Assembly (NCBI GenBank): GCA_040768665.1
Contig: JAXGMN010000060.1
Span: 1-64,000 of the forward strand
Length of the DNA: 64,000 nt
Reading direction: 5' to 3'
Origin: JABWBD01 sp040768665
Lineage (GTDB): Bacteria > Planctomycetota > Planctomycetia > Pirellulales > Thermoguttaceae
The notes under the pieces were generated by a model. That model ran no database searches and was not told the origin of the DNA. It saw only the letters and a list, made by a program, of their open reading frames with translations. Position 1 is the stretch's first letter. Every line of letters starts with the position of its first letter. Position numbers and translations under genes: made by a program. This document shows positions 27,322 through 37,200 of the stretch, in pieces.

Positions 27322-27380
27322 TAACCCGATGCGCAAGCGAGGGCAACTCGTTGTGCGGCCCTCGCTTGCGCATCGGGTTA
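27322..27380. repeat. Perfect 22-bp-stem palindrome
   Basis: TAACCCGATGCGCAAGCGAG (extended by GG) at 27322-27343 is exactly complementary to 27359-27380, with a 15-base spacer. It starts about 50 bases after the interrupted gene's stop. It could act as a transcript-stabilising hairpin; no T-run follows. Its length and perfection suggest a dispersed palindromic repeat. Confidence 0.75.
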
Positions 27381-27584
27381 GTATCGCGCAGTCTGCCGGG
27401 AGAACTCCGGGGTCGCGAATAATCCGGGCTAGTCGTAGTGCCACACTTTTGCAGCCTGGCAAGCAGAGCCACCCGCCAATGGGCGGTCAGGTGGGATTAG
27501 GCGTGTGCCGCCACCGAGTGCAATACTTGCAGGGCTGGCTCAGTGACCCGATCGAGGAAATTGCTCGATTCGCAGCGCCGTGTT

Positions 27585-27785
27585 ATGATCGCGGCGTCCG
27601 TCCTGGTGCTGGCCGCGTTACCGGCACGATGCCGAACGAAGGTCGACCGACCACGAGCCACCCTTGGGACGGTTCCCGCAGATTCCGACGCCCGGCAGAA
27701 GAGACCAGAGCGTTTGGGCGGCGCTTGCGACGAATCCACGAAGAGGCCCGGACAAAAAGGGACTGGCTCCGAGCCAAACACCTGA
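27585..27785 (+). pseudogene. Possible remnant of a secreted/lipoprotein gene start
   Basis: A 66-codon frame begins MIAASVLVLAALPARC, which looks like a short lipoprotein or secretion signal. It then becomes low-complexity and charged, ending inside the palindromic element at 27754 (GQKGTGSEPNT is element-encoded). There is no good ribosome-binding site. It may be the 5' stub of a truncated gene or a chance frame. Confidence 0.25.
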
Positions 27786-27834
27786 AAAGCGCGCAGAATT
27801 TGCGTCCTGGCGAAGTGCCTGTCCGCGTTTTTTT
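27754..27834. repeat. Palindromic element, GGGACTGGCTCC family
   Basis: AAAAAGGGACTGGCTCC at 27754-27770 is opposed by GTGCCTGTCCGCGTTTTTTT at about 27815-27834. The A-run/T-run ends and the ACTGG / CCTGT words match the related elements at 19822 and 34069. The terminal T-run after a hairpin could also terminate transcription ahead of the 27963 gene. Confidence 0.6.
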
Positions 27835-27962
27835 AGGGCCTCCCCCACCAAATCGCCCGCAGCAAGGAGAAAGCTGCTCTGCGAGGATGCCCTCAACACC
27901 GCCAGGCGTTGGAAGTGCGAGCAATCTCTGCCCCTCTCTCGCGAACAGGACAAGGAGGCATC

Positions 27963-29903
27963 ATGTCCACTCCAGTAGTACTGGGAGATCCGCTCTTCAC
28001 CCGAGATTCCAATGGGAGACTCACCTCGCAAACCCTTACCGTCTTTCCCTACTTCGACGTCATCGTCACGTACCCCATGCCACATGCCTTCCAGATCGAG
28101 GCGTGCATCGAGTGGCTCAACCGGCAGCGCGAATCGCAAGGGCGTCCGGCGCTGACTCCCGAGGAAGAGCAGGAGGTTCGCGAGGATGCCGTGGCCGGCG
28201 TCATCGAGCATGGCGCCATCCAACTCCGCCCGGATCCGCAGAACATGCCGTTGGCATTCCGGGCGGACAGGCTCCTGCAGAAACTCGTATCGAAACAGTG
28301 CATCAAGTTCCTCAACGTGCTCAACCCTCTCGTCCGCGATGCCCTCAAACGCCGCGGTGAGTGCTGGCGGATGGCCCGCCTTCCCACGTCGCGAGACGAG
28401 ATGAAACAACGGATCCTCGCGGCGAAACGCGGAATTCGCGGCCGCGAAATCTATTACTACAATGCGACGACCGGTACCCGCTGGCTCACCTGCCACGAGT
28501 TTGCCCGCCTGGCGGAACTGGACGAAACCGAGCTTCGGCGCCACCTGGAGGAGATTCGCGAGTTTTCTCGCAAACTGAATCCCCAGCGCAATCCCGAAAT
28601 CGCCTTCTACATGGCCGACGAGTCGTTTTCGGGGGCGGCGTTCGAACCGTGCGACTTCGCTTCGATGAGCCGTGCCGAGTTGCTCGCGGTGTACGAAGGG
28701 CTCTGCTCTCGTTTTCGAGACGCGGTCGCAGCGGAGTTCCAGGACGACGATCTGGAAAACGGCGAGTGGCGACACCGCATGTTCTCCGTCCTGGTGACGG
28801 AAAATGCCGAGGTGATCGAGGAAGAGGTCCTGTTGTCGCTCAGTGCCGAGTTCTATATGCAGATTCAGTGGCTTCCCGGAGGGCGGATGATCAACGGGGA
28901 GCTGGCGTTCGACGAGCTTTTCGAGGAGGATCAGCAGGACCCGTGCGCGGAAAACGCGCGCGAGTTTCTCTACAACCTCGTTCGCGAATACGAAGACCTG
29001 GACTACGTGAACATCGGCAAGGTGGTCAACTCCCTGTCGCGGCGGAGTTGGACCCGCGGGCGCCGGGAGGTCTACCTCGCGGTGATGAAGCGGCGCGGCC
29101 TGCCCAGAGAGACGGTGAGTATCATCCGCATTCAGAAATGGGGGGTGCGCGAGCATCTCGATGAAGGGCGCTTCGAGCCCGACGCCATGTCCAGGTCCGA
29201 CGAGTACACCGAGTACGTGCTCGATCGGCGGTTCGCGTGCCGCTACCTGGGCATGAATATCCCGAAACGGGTCACGGCCAGGAAGATCTGCGAACGGTAC
29301 TTCGGGCCCTGGACGGGACCGACGGGCTACATGATCTGGACTCCGTACTTCGAGAGGCTCTACATACCGGGGATCGCCTCGGACAAAATGCCTCGCCAGC
29401 GGCTTTGCGACCCGGAGTTCGCCCTCAAGTTCGCTTCGTTGCTCGGGCAGGCCGCCGCCCCGAACCTGATCGTCGGCAGGTGCGACTCGAACCACAACGT
29501 CCTGTTCGACGACGGCGACGAGATCATCGTCGAGAGAGAAAGACGCCCCGCGGAGATCGTGGTCGCGGACCAGACCGGCACGTTCGGCGATTACCAGCGG
29601 CCGTTGGAGGTTTCCGCCCCGGCTTATGCCGGGCCTGTCAACCGACGCCTCGGCGACTTGCCCGACCCCGAACAGTTTGCGCGAGTCTACCTCGACGCCT
29701 TCGTTCAGCGGTTCGCGTGCATCCAGGACAAGTACCGCAAACGGCATCGGGCGTTCGACACCCTCTTTCGGACTCGTCCCTACAACGAACACGGGTGCTT
29801 CGCCTATCGGTGGAAGCAGGTCCTGAAACGCCTCGAACAGGCCGACCCGCGCGAACTGGCCGAAATCATCCGCGAGAATCTGAAACTCGGCGCCCCCTGC
29901 TGA
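27963..29903 (+). CDS. Unrecognised 646-aa protein
   Basis: A protein of 646 aa from ATG 27963, with a strong AAGGAGG box 6 bases upstream. No signal peptide or membrane helix; acidic and rich in aromatic residues. Early segments read TLTVFPYFDVIVTYPMPHAF and YYYNATTGTRWLTCHEFARL, followed by a helical part with many RRE/EED clusters. Near the C-terminus, VGRCDSNHNVLFDDGDEIIV and VVADQTGTFGDYQRPL resemble a phosphotransferase active-site loop followed by a DxTG-like strand, but the match is too weak to call a kinase. The last 80 residues (AFVQRFACIQDKYRKRHRAF) are basic. No homologue was recognised. It stands between the interrupted TIR-fusion gene and a secreted TIM-barrel gene, separated from both by palindromes. 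Confidence 0.75.
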   Translation: MSTPVVLGDPLFTRDSNGRLTSQTLTVFPYFDVIVTYPMPHAFQIEACIEWLNRQRESQGRPALTPEEEQEVREDAVAGVIEHGAIQLRPDPQNMPLAFRADRLLQKLVSKQCIKFLNVLNPLVRDALKRRGECWRMARLPTSRDEMKQRILAAKRGIRGREIYYYNATTGTRWLTCHEFARLAELDETELRRHLEEIREFSRKLNPQRNPEIAFYMADESFSGAAFEPCDFASMSRAELLAVYEGLCSRFRDAVAAEFQDDDLENGEWRHRMFSVLVTENAEVIEEEVLLSLSAEFYMQIQWLPGGRMINGELAFDELFEEDQQDPCAENAREFLYNLVREYEDLDYVNIGKVVNSLSRRSWTRGRREVYLAVMKRRGLPRETVSIIRIQKWGVREHLDEGRFEPDAMSRSDEYTEYVLDRRFACRYLGMNIPKRVTARKICERYFGPWTGPTGYMIWTPYFERLYIPGIASDKMPRQRLCDPEFALKFASLLGQAAAPNLIVGRCDSNHNVLFDDGDEIIVERERRPAEIVVADQTGTFGDYQRPLEVSAPAYAGPVNRRLGDLPDPEQFARVYLDAFVQRFACIQDKYRKRHRAFDTLFRTRPYNEHGCFAYRWKQVLKRLEQADPRELAEIIRENLKLGAPC

Positions 29904-30250
29904 GTCAGGAAGGCGTCGAGGAGATCACCTGGGGATTTGTCGGCGGCTTCGGCCTTGCCGCGGGCAAGTAGGCACCAGCAGCCACCCTTGTAAAGGTCGC
30001 AAGGCGTTGCGAATTCATCGTTTAACCGCAGTGCCCAACGGGCCGCGCGTCGGGCGGAGGGTGGCGCGGCTATCGGTCACCGGCGCGCGGCCCGGTGGGC
30101 ACCGCAATTGGGTTAAACGACCTTTACAGGGGTGGCACCAGCAACACAGCTCGTTTCGCTTTACCTCTGGCGCTTCGCCGCGCCACGTCGAAGCAAAAGC
30201 TCTTGGAGTAACGTAAACAGACCATCCACAGCCGCACCGGAGCCACTGTC
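29904..30250. other. Intergenic, mostly one large palindrome
   Basis: A 347-base gap. Positions 29981-30136 form a long imperfect palindrome (separate entry). The remainder leads to the ATG at 30251 and shows no gene. Confidence 0.55.
29981..30136. repeat. 156-bp imperfect palindrome
   Basis: Outer arms GCCACCCTTGTAAAGGTCG (29981-29999) and the complement CGACCTTTACAGGGGTGGC (30118-30136) differ at one base. Inside, CGTTTAACCGCAGTGCCCAA is matched by an imperfect complement ending in GGTTAAACG, and GGGCCGCGCG by CGCGCGGCCC. The whole could fold into one cruciform. No coding capacity; probably a mobile palindromic repeat. Confidence 0.7.
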
Positions 30251-31609
30251 ATGCGAGACCAGCAACATTTCCTCTGGAGTCTGGTTCTTTTCTTGGCGGC
30301 AGGCGTACCCGCCCTGTCCCAGGACAAACCACCTTCTCGACCGCATCTTGCCGACTACAATTCTGAGCTTAGGCAATCGGACGGACGGGTGGACGCCGAT
30401 GCGATGGTCAGGCGGCTGAAGGAACTGGGCGTCACGACGTACTACTGGCTCATCTGGCACGCGGAAACCGACTGGGATGACCTCAAGGTATTCCTGCCCA
30501 AGGCGGCCGAGGCAAACATCGACGTATGGGTTTATCTGGTGCCGCCATCCGAAAGCCCGCCGAACTTCGGCACCCGCTATTCCGAGCCGTTTCGCTTGGA
30601 TTATGTCCGCTGGGGAGAGGAGATCGCCCGCCTCTCCCTCGAGCATTCCAACCTGACGGCCTGGGTGATCGACGATTTCTACGCCAACCATAAGTTCTTC
30701 ACCCCGGCCTACCTCGGTGAGATCCGGAGGAAATCGAAGGCCGTCAATCCCCGTCTGGCATTTCTGCCGCTGATGTACTTCCCGCAAGTCACGCCGTCAT
30801 TTGTTGAGGACTACCGCCCGGTCATCGACGGCGCCGTGGTGGCGTATCTCCAGGATCGAGACGAGATTGAGCGGACATGGGCCGTTCTCAACGATGGAAC
30901 AATTCGACCCACGAGCGAACTCCGCTATCCGTCGAACACTCGGTCGCGACCGGGAGACTTCGTGACGGCCGGCCAGTCGATCAAGGTGCTGCCTGGAGAC
31001 CACTACGAGATTCGCCTGGTCGAACGGGATGCGTTTGCGGGGCCGACGGCCGGTTATCACTTCAAGCAACTGCTGGTGGACGGCAACGTCGTTTGGGAGG
31101 AGGATGTGGCGGGCGGTTCGAGCGGTTGGCGCGACGTGAGGGTCGATGTAACCGAGCAGGTGCGTGGCAAGAGGGAAGTGACGCTGGCGTTTCGACTGCT
31201 CGACAAAAAGGGCGTCGGCAACTTTCCGCTGCAATGGCGTCTCAAGGATCTACACGGTGAGAACCTGAAATTCGATGCGGACTTGACCGAGCCGGAGAAA
31301 TGGAAGGCAAGTAAGCAGGGGGCTTTCGAGACCGGGTTTGGTGCCGGCCCGAAGATCGGCCGGCGGCGATTCCATATTCCCTTCATTTCAATGACCGCCG
31401 CGAATCCGCACGAATTCGCCCAGCGGCACGGCGAACCGGCCACTCCCCAGCGAATCTCCCAGCACCTCCGGCTCTCCTTGGAGGCGTATCGGGACGGCAA
31501 GTGCGACGGCGTCGTCACCTACTGCCTCGACAAGCGGCCCAATAGCCCCGCGTTCCCATTGGTGCGGAAGCTGTACCAGGAGTTTGGTGATTCCCGGGCA
31601 CGGCGATAG
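30251..31609 (+). CDS. Secreted TIM-barrel protein, glycoside-hydrolase-like
   Basis: A 452-aa protein from ATG 30251, with GGAG about 9 bases upstream. Signal peptide about 1-23 (FLWSLVLFLAAGVPALSQ). The N-terminal ~230 residues look like a TIM barrel: MVRRLKELGVTTYYWLIWHA, IDVWVYLVPPSESPPNFGT, AWVIDDFYANHKFF (acidic pair at a strand end, possible active site), LAFLPLMYFPQ and DGAVVAYLQD. A beta-rich insert of ~140 residues (SIKVLPGDHYEIRLVERDAF) follows, resembling a carbohydrate-binding or jelly-roll domain. The barrel theme then returns with CDGVVTYCLDKRPN. The exact hydrolase family was not recognised, and activity is inferred. No obvious operon partner. Confidence 0.65.
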   Translation: MRDQQHFLWSLVLFLAAGVPALSQDKPPSRPHLADYNSELRQSDGRVDADAMVRRLKELGVTTYYWLIWHAETDWDDLKVFLPKAAEANIDVWVYLVPPSESPPNFGTRYSEPFRLDYVRWGEEIARLSLEHSNLTAWVIDDFYANHKFFTPAYLGEIRRKSKAVNPRLAFLPLMYFPQVTPSFVEDYRPVIDGAVVAYLQDRDEIERTWAVLNDGTIRPTSELRYPSNTRSRPGDFVTAGQSIKVLPGDHYEIRLVERDAFAGPTAGYHFKQLLVDGNVVWEEDVAGGSSGWRDVRVDVTEQVRGKREVTLAFRLLDKKGVGNFPLQWRLKDLHGENLKFDADLTEPEKWKASKQGAFETGFGAGPKIGRRRFHIPFISMTAANPHEFAQRHGEPATPQRISQHLRLSLEAYRDGKCDGVVTYCLDKRPNSPAFPLVRKLYQEFGDSRARR

Positions 31610-31741
31610 CCCACACAACGATCTTCATGGTATGCTTGCATCTCTGCAATCCTTTCCGTTCACCCCTTCGCTTGCCCCGTGCCGTACCCCATTCCTTTCC
31701 GGCGAACACCGGCCCTGGGCCACAAATCCTGCAACCTGATT

Positions 31742-34040
31742 CTATGACATCCTCACGTGTGCGACATACTTCCCGTGTGCTTCTTGCTTTTGTTCCACCA
31801 GCAGCGATTGGTCCTGCACGGTCGGATTATCGGCCAAAAACCGCGACAGCGGTGCAACCACTCGATGTTCGATCGTTCGCTGCAAAGGCCGGGCGCCGTA
31901 GCGGATGTCGAAACCCTCTTCCGCGAGCCATTCGACCAGGCCTTCGGCGAACTGCAGGCGCAATCCGCGCCTCGCGATGCCTTCCCGGCGGCTCAGATCG
32001 TTGAGCTCCTTGCGGGTGATCGCGAGGCAGACGTCGCGACCGAGCGGGCGGAACGTCACCAGGCCGTCCAGCCGGTTGAAAAACTCCGGCCGGAAGAACT
32101 CCCGGACCTCGCGCTGGTAGTTGTCCGCCGATCCGTCGGAAAACCCGATCGATTGCCCGCGGGCGGAGCCCAGATTGCTGGTCATGATCACCACCGCCGT
32201 GCGAAACCACGTGGTTCGGCCGTAGCGGTCGGTCAGCCGGCCTTCGTCCAGCAGGCCCAGCAGCATGTCGAACGCCTCCGGGCAGGCTTTTTCGATTTCG
32301 TCCAGCAGCACCACCGCGAACGGCTGTACCCGCACACGGCTCACGAAATCGCTGGGAGTGCCGTCCGGCTTTGCGATCAGGCGTTCCGCCGCCCAGGGCG
32401 CCGAGTACTCGCTCATGTCAAGACGCACGAGCCGTCCGGCCGCGTCGCCGTGTCCGAAGAGATAGTCGGCGAGCGTCTTGGCCAACTGCGTCTTGCCGAC
32501 ACCGGTGGGCCCGCAGAACAACAGCGATCCGAGCGGTCGCCGCGGATCGTTGAGTCCGGCCTTGAACGTCGAGATCAGCCTCGCAACCGCGTGGCACGCT
32601 TCGTCCTGGCCGATGACCTGTTTTTGAAGTTCGCCGCAGACGTCGTCGAACTCCAGCGGCACGTCGTCGTCGAGGAAGAGCTCCGGCAGCCCGGTTTCGC
32701 GAGTGAACTGGTCGACGACAACGCCGACGTCGACGCGTCCGGTGCGGTTTTGAGCTGTCCGATCCAGGAGTCGGCGGAGAAACCCCGTGCCCGCCCCCGG
32801 CAGCGGACGGTAGGGGACGAACCGGCGGTAGAGCCGGACGACCGCGTCGGCGGCGAGATCGTCGATTTCCAGCCGGGCGTCGCGAGCCATGATCGCGGCC
32901 GCGCGATTGACGGCCGACCGCGCTTTGACCAGCGGCAACTCGTCCACACGGATCGTGTCGAAAACTTGCAGCAAGGCCGGCAGTAATCTTCGGCACGCCT
33001 CCAGCTCCGCCGGCGTCGCTTCGGCAACCATGCGAAGCTGCCCGCTCTGCAAGTACGGCAGGAAGAAAGCGGCGATACCCGCCGAGGGATCGCGGCCTCC
33101 CTGGCGGATCAACTCGGCGAGGCTGTCGATGCACAAGAGACCGTCGATCTCGGACAGTTCGTCGATGATCTGTTCGCACCGCTCCTGCCATTGGCCCAAG
33201 TACTGCATCCCGGCGATCAGCCGCGAGCCGGTGGTCTGCCAGTAACGATGACGTTGGCGGGCCGCCGTATCTTCATCGCTGGTGGTTCGCTCCCGCTCGA
33301 TCGCCCGAACCGCGTTGACGATCAGCGTCGTCTTTCCCACGCCGTCCTCGCCGACCAACAGCACGCTGCCGGTCCGGCCGCGAAGCCGCTCGGCCAACTG
33401 CGTCACTTCCGCGTCCCGTTCGTAAGCGGCCGAGTACGCCCTGCGGAATTCGACCGCCCCAACCGGACGGGCGACCTGATCGAGCGTAGGCGGAACTTTC
33501 GGGCTTTCGGCCGCACGCCGCCGGGCGGAAGGAATCTTGACGATGACCTGCTCGAGCCGAACCATCTTGGGTGGCAGGAACTGGGCGATCTCGCCGGGTG
33601 TGCGGCCCTCCAGGGCGCCCCGCACCCGCTGGACGACCATTCCCCGCAAGCGCGTCGGCATCGTAGCAATAGAATCCCAAACCCAGCGTCGGCACCGAGC
33701 AGCAAAGGATACCGCTGCGGGTGCGACCGCGGACACAGGGAAGCTTCAGCCCGATCGTATGATCGCACGGATACGGTCGGCTCCACTCGCCGGCCCGGTA
33801 TTCCGGCCGCACTTCGACCGGCACGTGAAAGAGAACCGGCTCCAGGAAATCACTGGCCACCTCCTCATCGCGGGCCTTCACCGTCCACTCGAAATACGAT
33901 TTCAACTGCTTCAGGGCTCCAGCCTGCGCGGTGTCGACCACCGTAATCGGCTCGCCGTGATGCAGGCCTTCCAGCGTCCTCACCGTGATCAGCCCCTGAT
34001 CATCCTCCCAAACGGCAACGGGAATCTTCACCGGGGGCAT
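31742..34040 (-). pseudogene. ClpA/B-like double AAA+ ATPase C, with apparent frameshift
   Basis: Starts at ATG 34040 with an AGGAG box. The first frame gives about 133 residues ending in GLGFYCYDADAL; the coding signal then continues one base over with GMVVQRVRGALEGRTPGEI. The switch fits a single extra base in GGGGAA (33640-33645, minus strand). Corrected length is about 765 aa. AAA module 1 has Walker A GEDGVGKTT (about 233) and a weak Walker B GLLCIDSLAEL without the usual Glu. Module 2 is canonical ClpB-type: LLFCGPTGVGKTQLAKTLAD (about 515), VVLLDEIEKACPEAFD and VIMTSNLGSARGQ. The ClpN domain and middle coiled coil are absent. It is third in the three-gene ATPase run. It may be a real lesion, an assembly error or recoding. 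Confidence 0.7.
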
Positions 34041-34068
34041 GGCAGGGGTCTCCTAAGTGCGGCAGCGG

Positions 34069-34151
34069 GAGGAAAGGGGACTGGTCCCGTCGCGCGGATC
34101 GGTGTTTCGCGACGTTCGAGGCATCGGCGACGGTGCCTGACCCCTTTCCTC
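34069..34151. repeat. Palindromic element in the gap between ATPases B and C
   Basis: GAGGAAAGGGGACTGGTCCC (from 34069) and the opposing GGTGCCTGACCCCTTTCCTC (ending 34151) form an imperfect inverted repeat with the GGGGACTGGTCC core. It lies in the 206-base gap between the second and third ATPase genes and could affect readthrough between them. Confidence 0.65.
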
Positions 34152-34246
34152 ACGCCCTTGCCATCTCGAATGCCCGCGGCTTGTCCGCGGGATCGTTACG
34201 CTCCTTGCTACATACGCCACGGCATCACCTTCCCTCTCAATTTGCG

Positions 34247-37200
34247 TTATCCGATCCTCTCCAATTCTGCCGGCGGCGGCAACGTCGCCACGAGCGCCGC
34301 CCAGGCGTTCACCGAGCCGTTGCCCGTCGCTCGCAATCCCGAGCGGAAATCGGCCACGCGTCGGTATCCTCGACCGCCCGGAGCATAAAGAGCCACAACC
34401 GGCAACCACGAAAACAGCCCGCTCGCCTCGCTGCTGCCGTTGGCGAAGTCAGTCAGATGTTCCTCGAGCGTTTCTCCATAGTCTGAATCCTCCGGGACCG
34501 GCAAGACCACCGTCTGAAGCGGGTGCATGCGGCCGTGCTCGTCAGCAAACAGGTACGTACCCGCCGTTCTCGCGAGAATCGCCTCGCTGCAAACGCCTTC
34601 GAAGCCCAAGACCGTCAGGTCGAGTTCCTTCATGAGCCGGTCTTGGAGCGGCCCCGGGCTGAGAAGCTCCCACCAGCCGGCTGCCGAATCGGTGACCTCC
34701 GACAGCGAGAGCGTACAGGCAAGCATCGCGATGCCCGCGTCGGGATCATCCCCGGATTCGTCCAGCGGGAGTGTGGACTGGCAACTCTCGAGGTCACGGG
34801 CCAGGGCGTTCCGTTCGCGACCGCTATGGCGAAGTCCTCGCACAACGATCAGGACCCGCTCGCGACGCCAATCCGGCGCAGGCCGGACTGCCTCCAGCCA
34901 CGCCAGCGATTCGCAGACCCGCCGCAGCCGCAATTGCTGAGCATCGGCGGAGACGCTCTCGTCCGCCGGCTGCGAGGTCAATTCCGCGAGGTAGGCGTGG
35001 ATGTCGTCTGCCGCCACCATTTCCTGCAGCACCTGCCGCGTATGCCGCCTCGGATAATCGAGCGCACATAATCTCACGGCGCTGGGCCGCTTGGGAGCGA
35101 TGGCAGGCCCAGCGATGTCGTCCCAGTCTCGGCGGCGGCTCTCTCGCAGCTCGTCGAGTTCGCGGCGAATTGCGGTAAGCGCGTCCTTGAACCCGAAGTA
35201 GAGTTCCTGTTCAGGGCGAAGGTTCCCGGGTATTAACTCGCCGTCCGGCCGATGCTCTGCCGCCTCCTGCTCCATCCGTTCCAATGCGGCTCGGGCGTTT
35301 CGCAACGTACGTTCGGAGGCGTCGATCGTCTCCGCGACCCGCTCTCCCGGCCATCGCTCCGCCTCTTTCAGCGCGATCGCCTCCGGGCAAAGCCGCTCCC
35401 CCCGCCGGGCCAGCGAGACGATCATCGGCAGATCGCGAGGCAGCGCGGCCACCTCGACCGACAGCGGCCGAACGACGTGGTCTTCGACCGCCCGCTTCAT
35501 GGCCCTTGCGCCCAGGGCCGGATCGTAGCCTCGCTCGATGACCCAATCCTCGGCTCCGGGCAATAATTCCAGCGTGCACTGCCTCCGCACGAACCCTTCG
35601 CGGCCAAACACGTCGGCAAGTGTCTTGCGCGCGATCCGGCCCAGTTCCTCGCGGTTGAGCGAGTCAAAAGGAATGATGCGATCCAGCCGGTTGAACAGCT
35701 CCGGGCGAAAAAACTCCCGCACCTCGCGGAGATAGGCGTCGTGGCGCTGGTGGCGGTCGCCCAAAAAGCCCACCTGCGAGGCGGCCTCGCGGGTGCCGAG
35801 GTTCGATGTGAGGATCACGATCACGTTGCTGAAATCGACCGTCCGTCCCAGGGCATCCGAAAGGCGCGCATCGCCGAGGATCTGAAGCAAGAGATCGAAG
35901 ACGGTGGGGTGAGCCTTCTCGATCTCGTCCAACAGGAGCACGGAGAACGGCTGTTGCCGGATCGCGCTGGCCAGCAGACCGTCGGGCCGATCGAACGTGC
36001 CGACCAGCCGTGCGGCCGAATCGGGCGAAGAAAACTCGTTCATGTCAAACCGCAGAAGCCGGTCCTCCGATCCGAACAGATACCGCGCCAGGGCCTTCGC
36101 CGACTCGGTCTTGCCGACGCCGGTCGGGCCGAGAAAGAGCATCGAGGTCAACGGCTTCTGCGGATCGTTGAGCTGCGATTTGGCCACCATCACCACGTCG
36201 GCCATCGCCTCCAGCGCCGCCTGCTGACCGATGATCGACTGCCGGAGCGCCTCGAGCACCTCCTGCCGTTCGAGCGTCTCGTACCGGTTGAGCAACTGCG
36301 GATCCAGCCCGGTGCGGTCCTGGAAATGCTCGAGTACGTGCTGCCGGGTGATGTCGCCGGAGTGCTTGCGGACCAACTGCTCGAGCGCCACGGCGGTCTT
36401 GCCCGGGTTGGCCAGCTCGGCCTGGTAGCGGCGGGTCAATTCGAGCACGGTGGGAAGCACGTCGATTGCAAACCGGCAGCCGTGCTTTGCCTCGAACTGG
36501 CGGACCAGGCGCAGCACGAGCGGCAGCAGCCGGTCGCTCGCCGGCTCCTCCAGCGGCAGCACGCGAAACAGGTCGGCGAAACCGCGGTCGCGCTCTCGCA
36601 ACACCCGCCAGGCCTCGGGCGTCATCTCGGCCACGATGCGGACCTCGCCCCTTTCCACGTAGGGTTTCAAGACGTCGGCCACCGAGAGATTCGAGTTGCT
36701 GGTGATGCCGGCGTGGTACAGGCCCAGGACGTCGTCGAAGTAGAGCACGTGCTCGCGCTTCCTCGCCGTCTTGAGGATGGCCAGCAGCCGCTCTTCCCAC
36801 TGGCCCACGTACATCATGCCCGACACGAGCCGCTGCGGCGCGATCGCCCAGACGTTGTTCTTCCGCTCGAACGGACTGCGGCGCCGCGCCACGCGGCGAA
36901 ACACCGCCTCGTGCACCAGCGCCGTCTTGCCGACCATCGGCGGACCGAGAATCATCACCGGGGCGGCATCTTTGCCGCCGATCAGCCGTTCAAGCTCGGC
37001 CACCTGTGGCTCGCCATCGAAGAACCGCCGCAGTCCGTCGGGATAGAGATGGTCGAGGCAGGTGCCGACCTTCGCCAGTTCGACCGCCCCCTCCACCTGC
37101 TCCGCAGGCCCGAGCAGCGCCAGGAACCTATCGCGCTCGCTGCGGAGATCCTGATGCGTGTCGACGTTGAACTCGACGTACTCCAGCCACAGCTCGTGCC

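Larger units (their letters stand above)
27272..27962. other. Intergenic with two palindromes
   Basis: About 690 bases between two co-directional genes. It contains a perfect 22-bp stem palindrome (27322-27380) and a copy of the GGGACTGGCTCC element (27754-27834). A short frame at 27585-27785, described separately, may be a decayed secreted-protein start. The AAGGAGG box just before 27963 belongs to the next gene. Confidence 0.5.

Noticed and set aside
27618..29792. A 724-codon minus-strand frame
   Set aside because: Antisense to the 646-aa gene, which has a strong ribosome-binding site; no motifs in the minus-strand translation.
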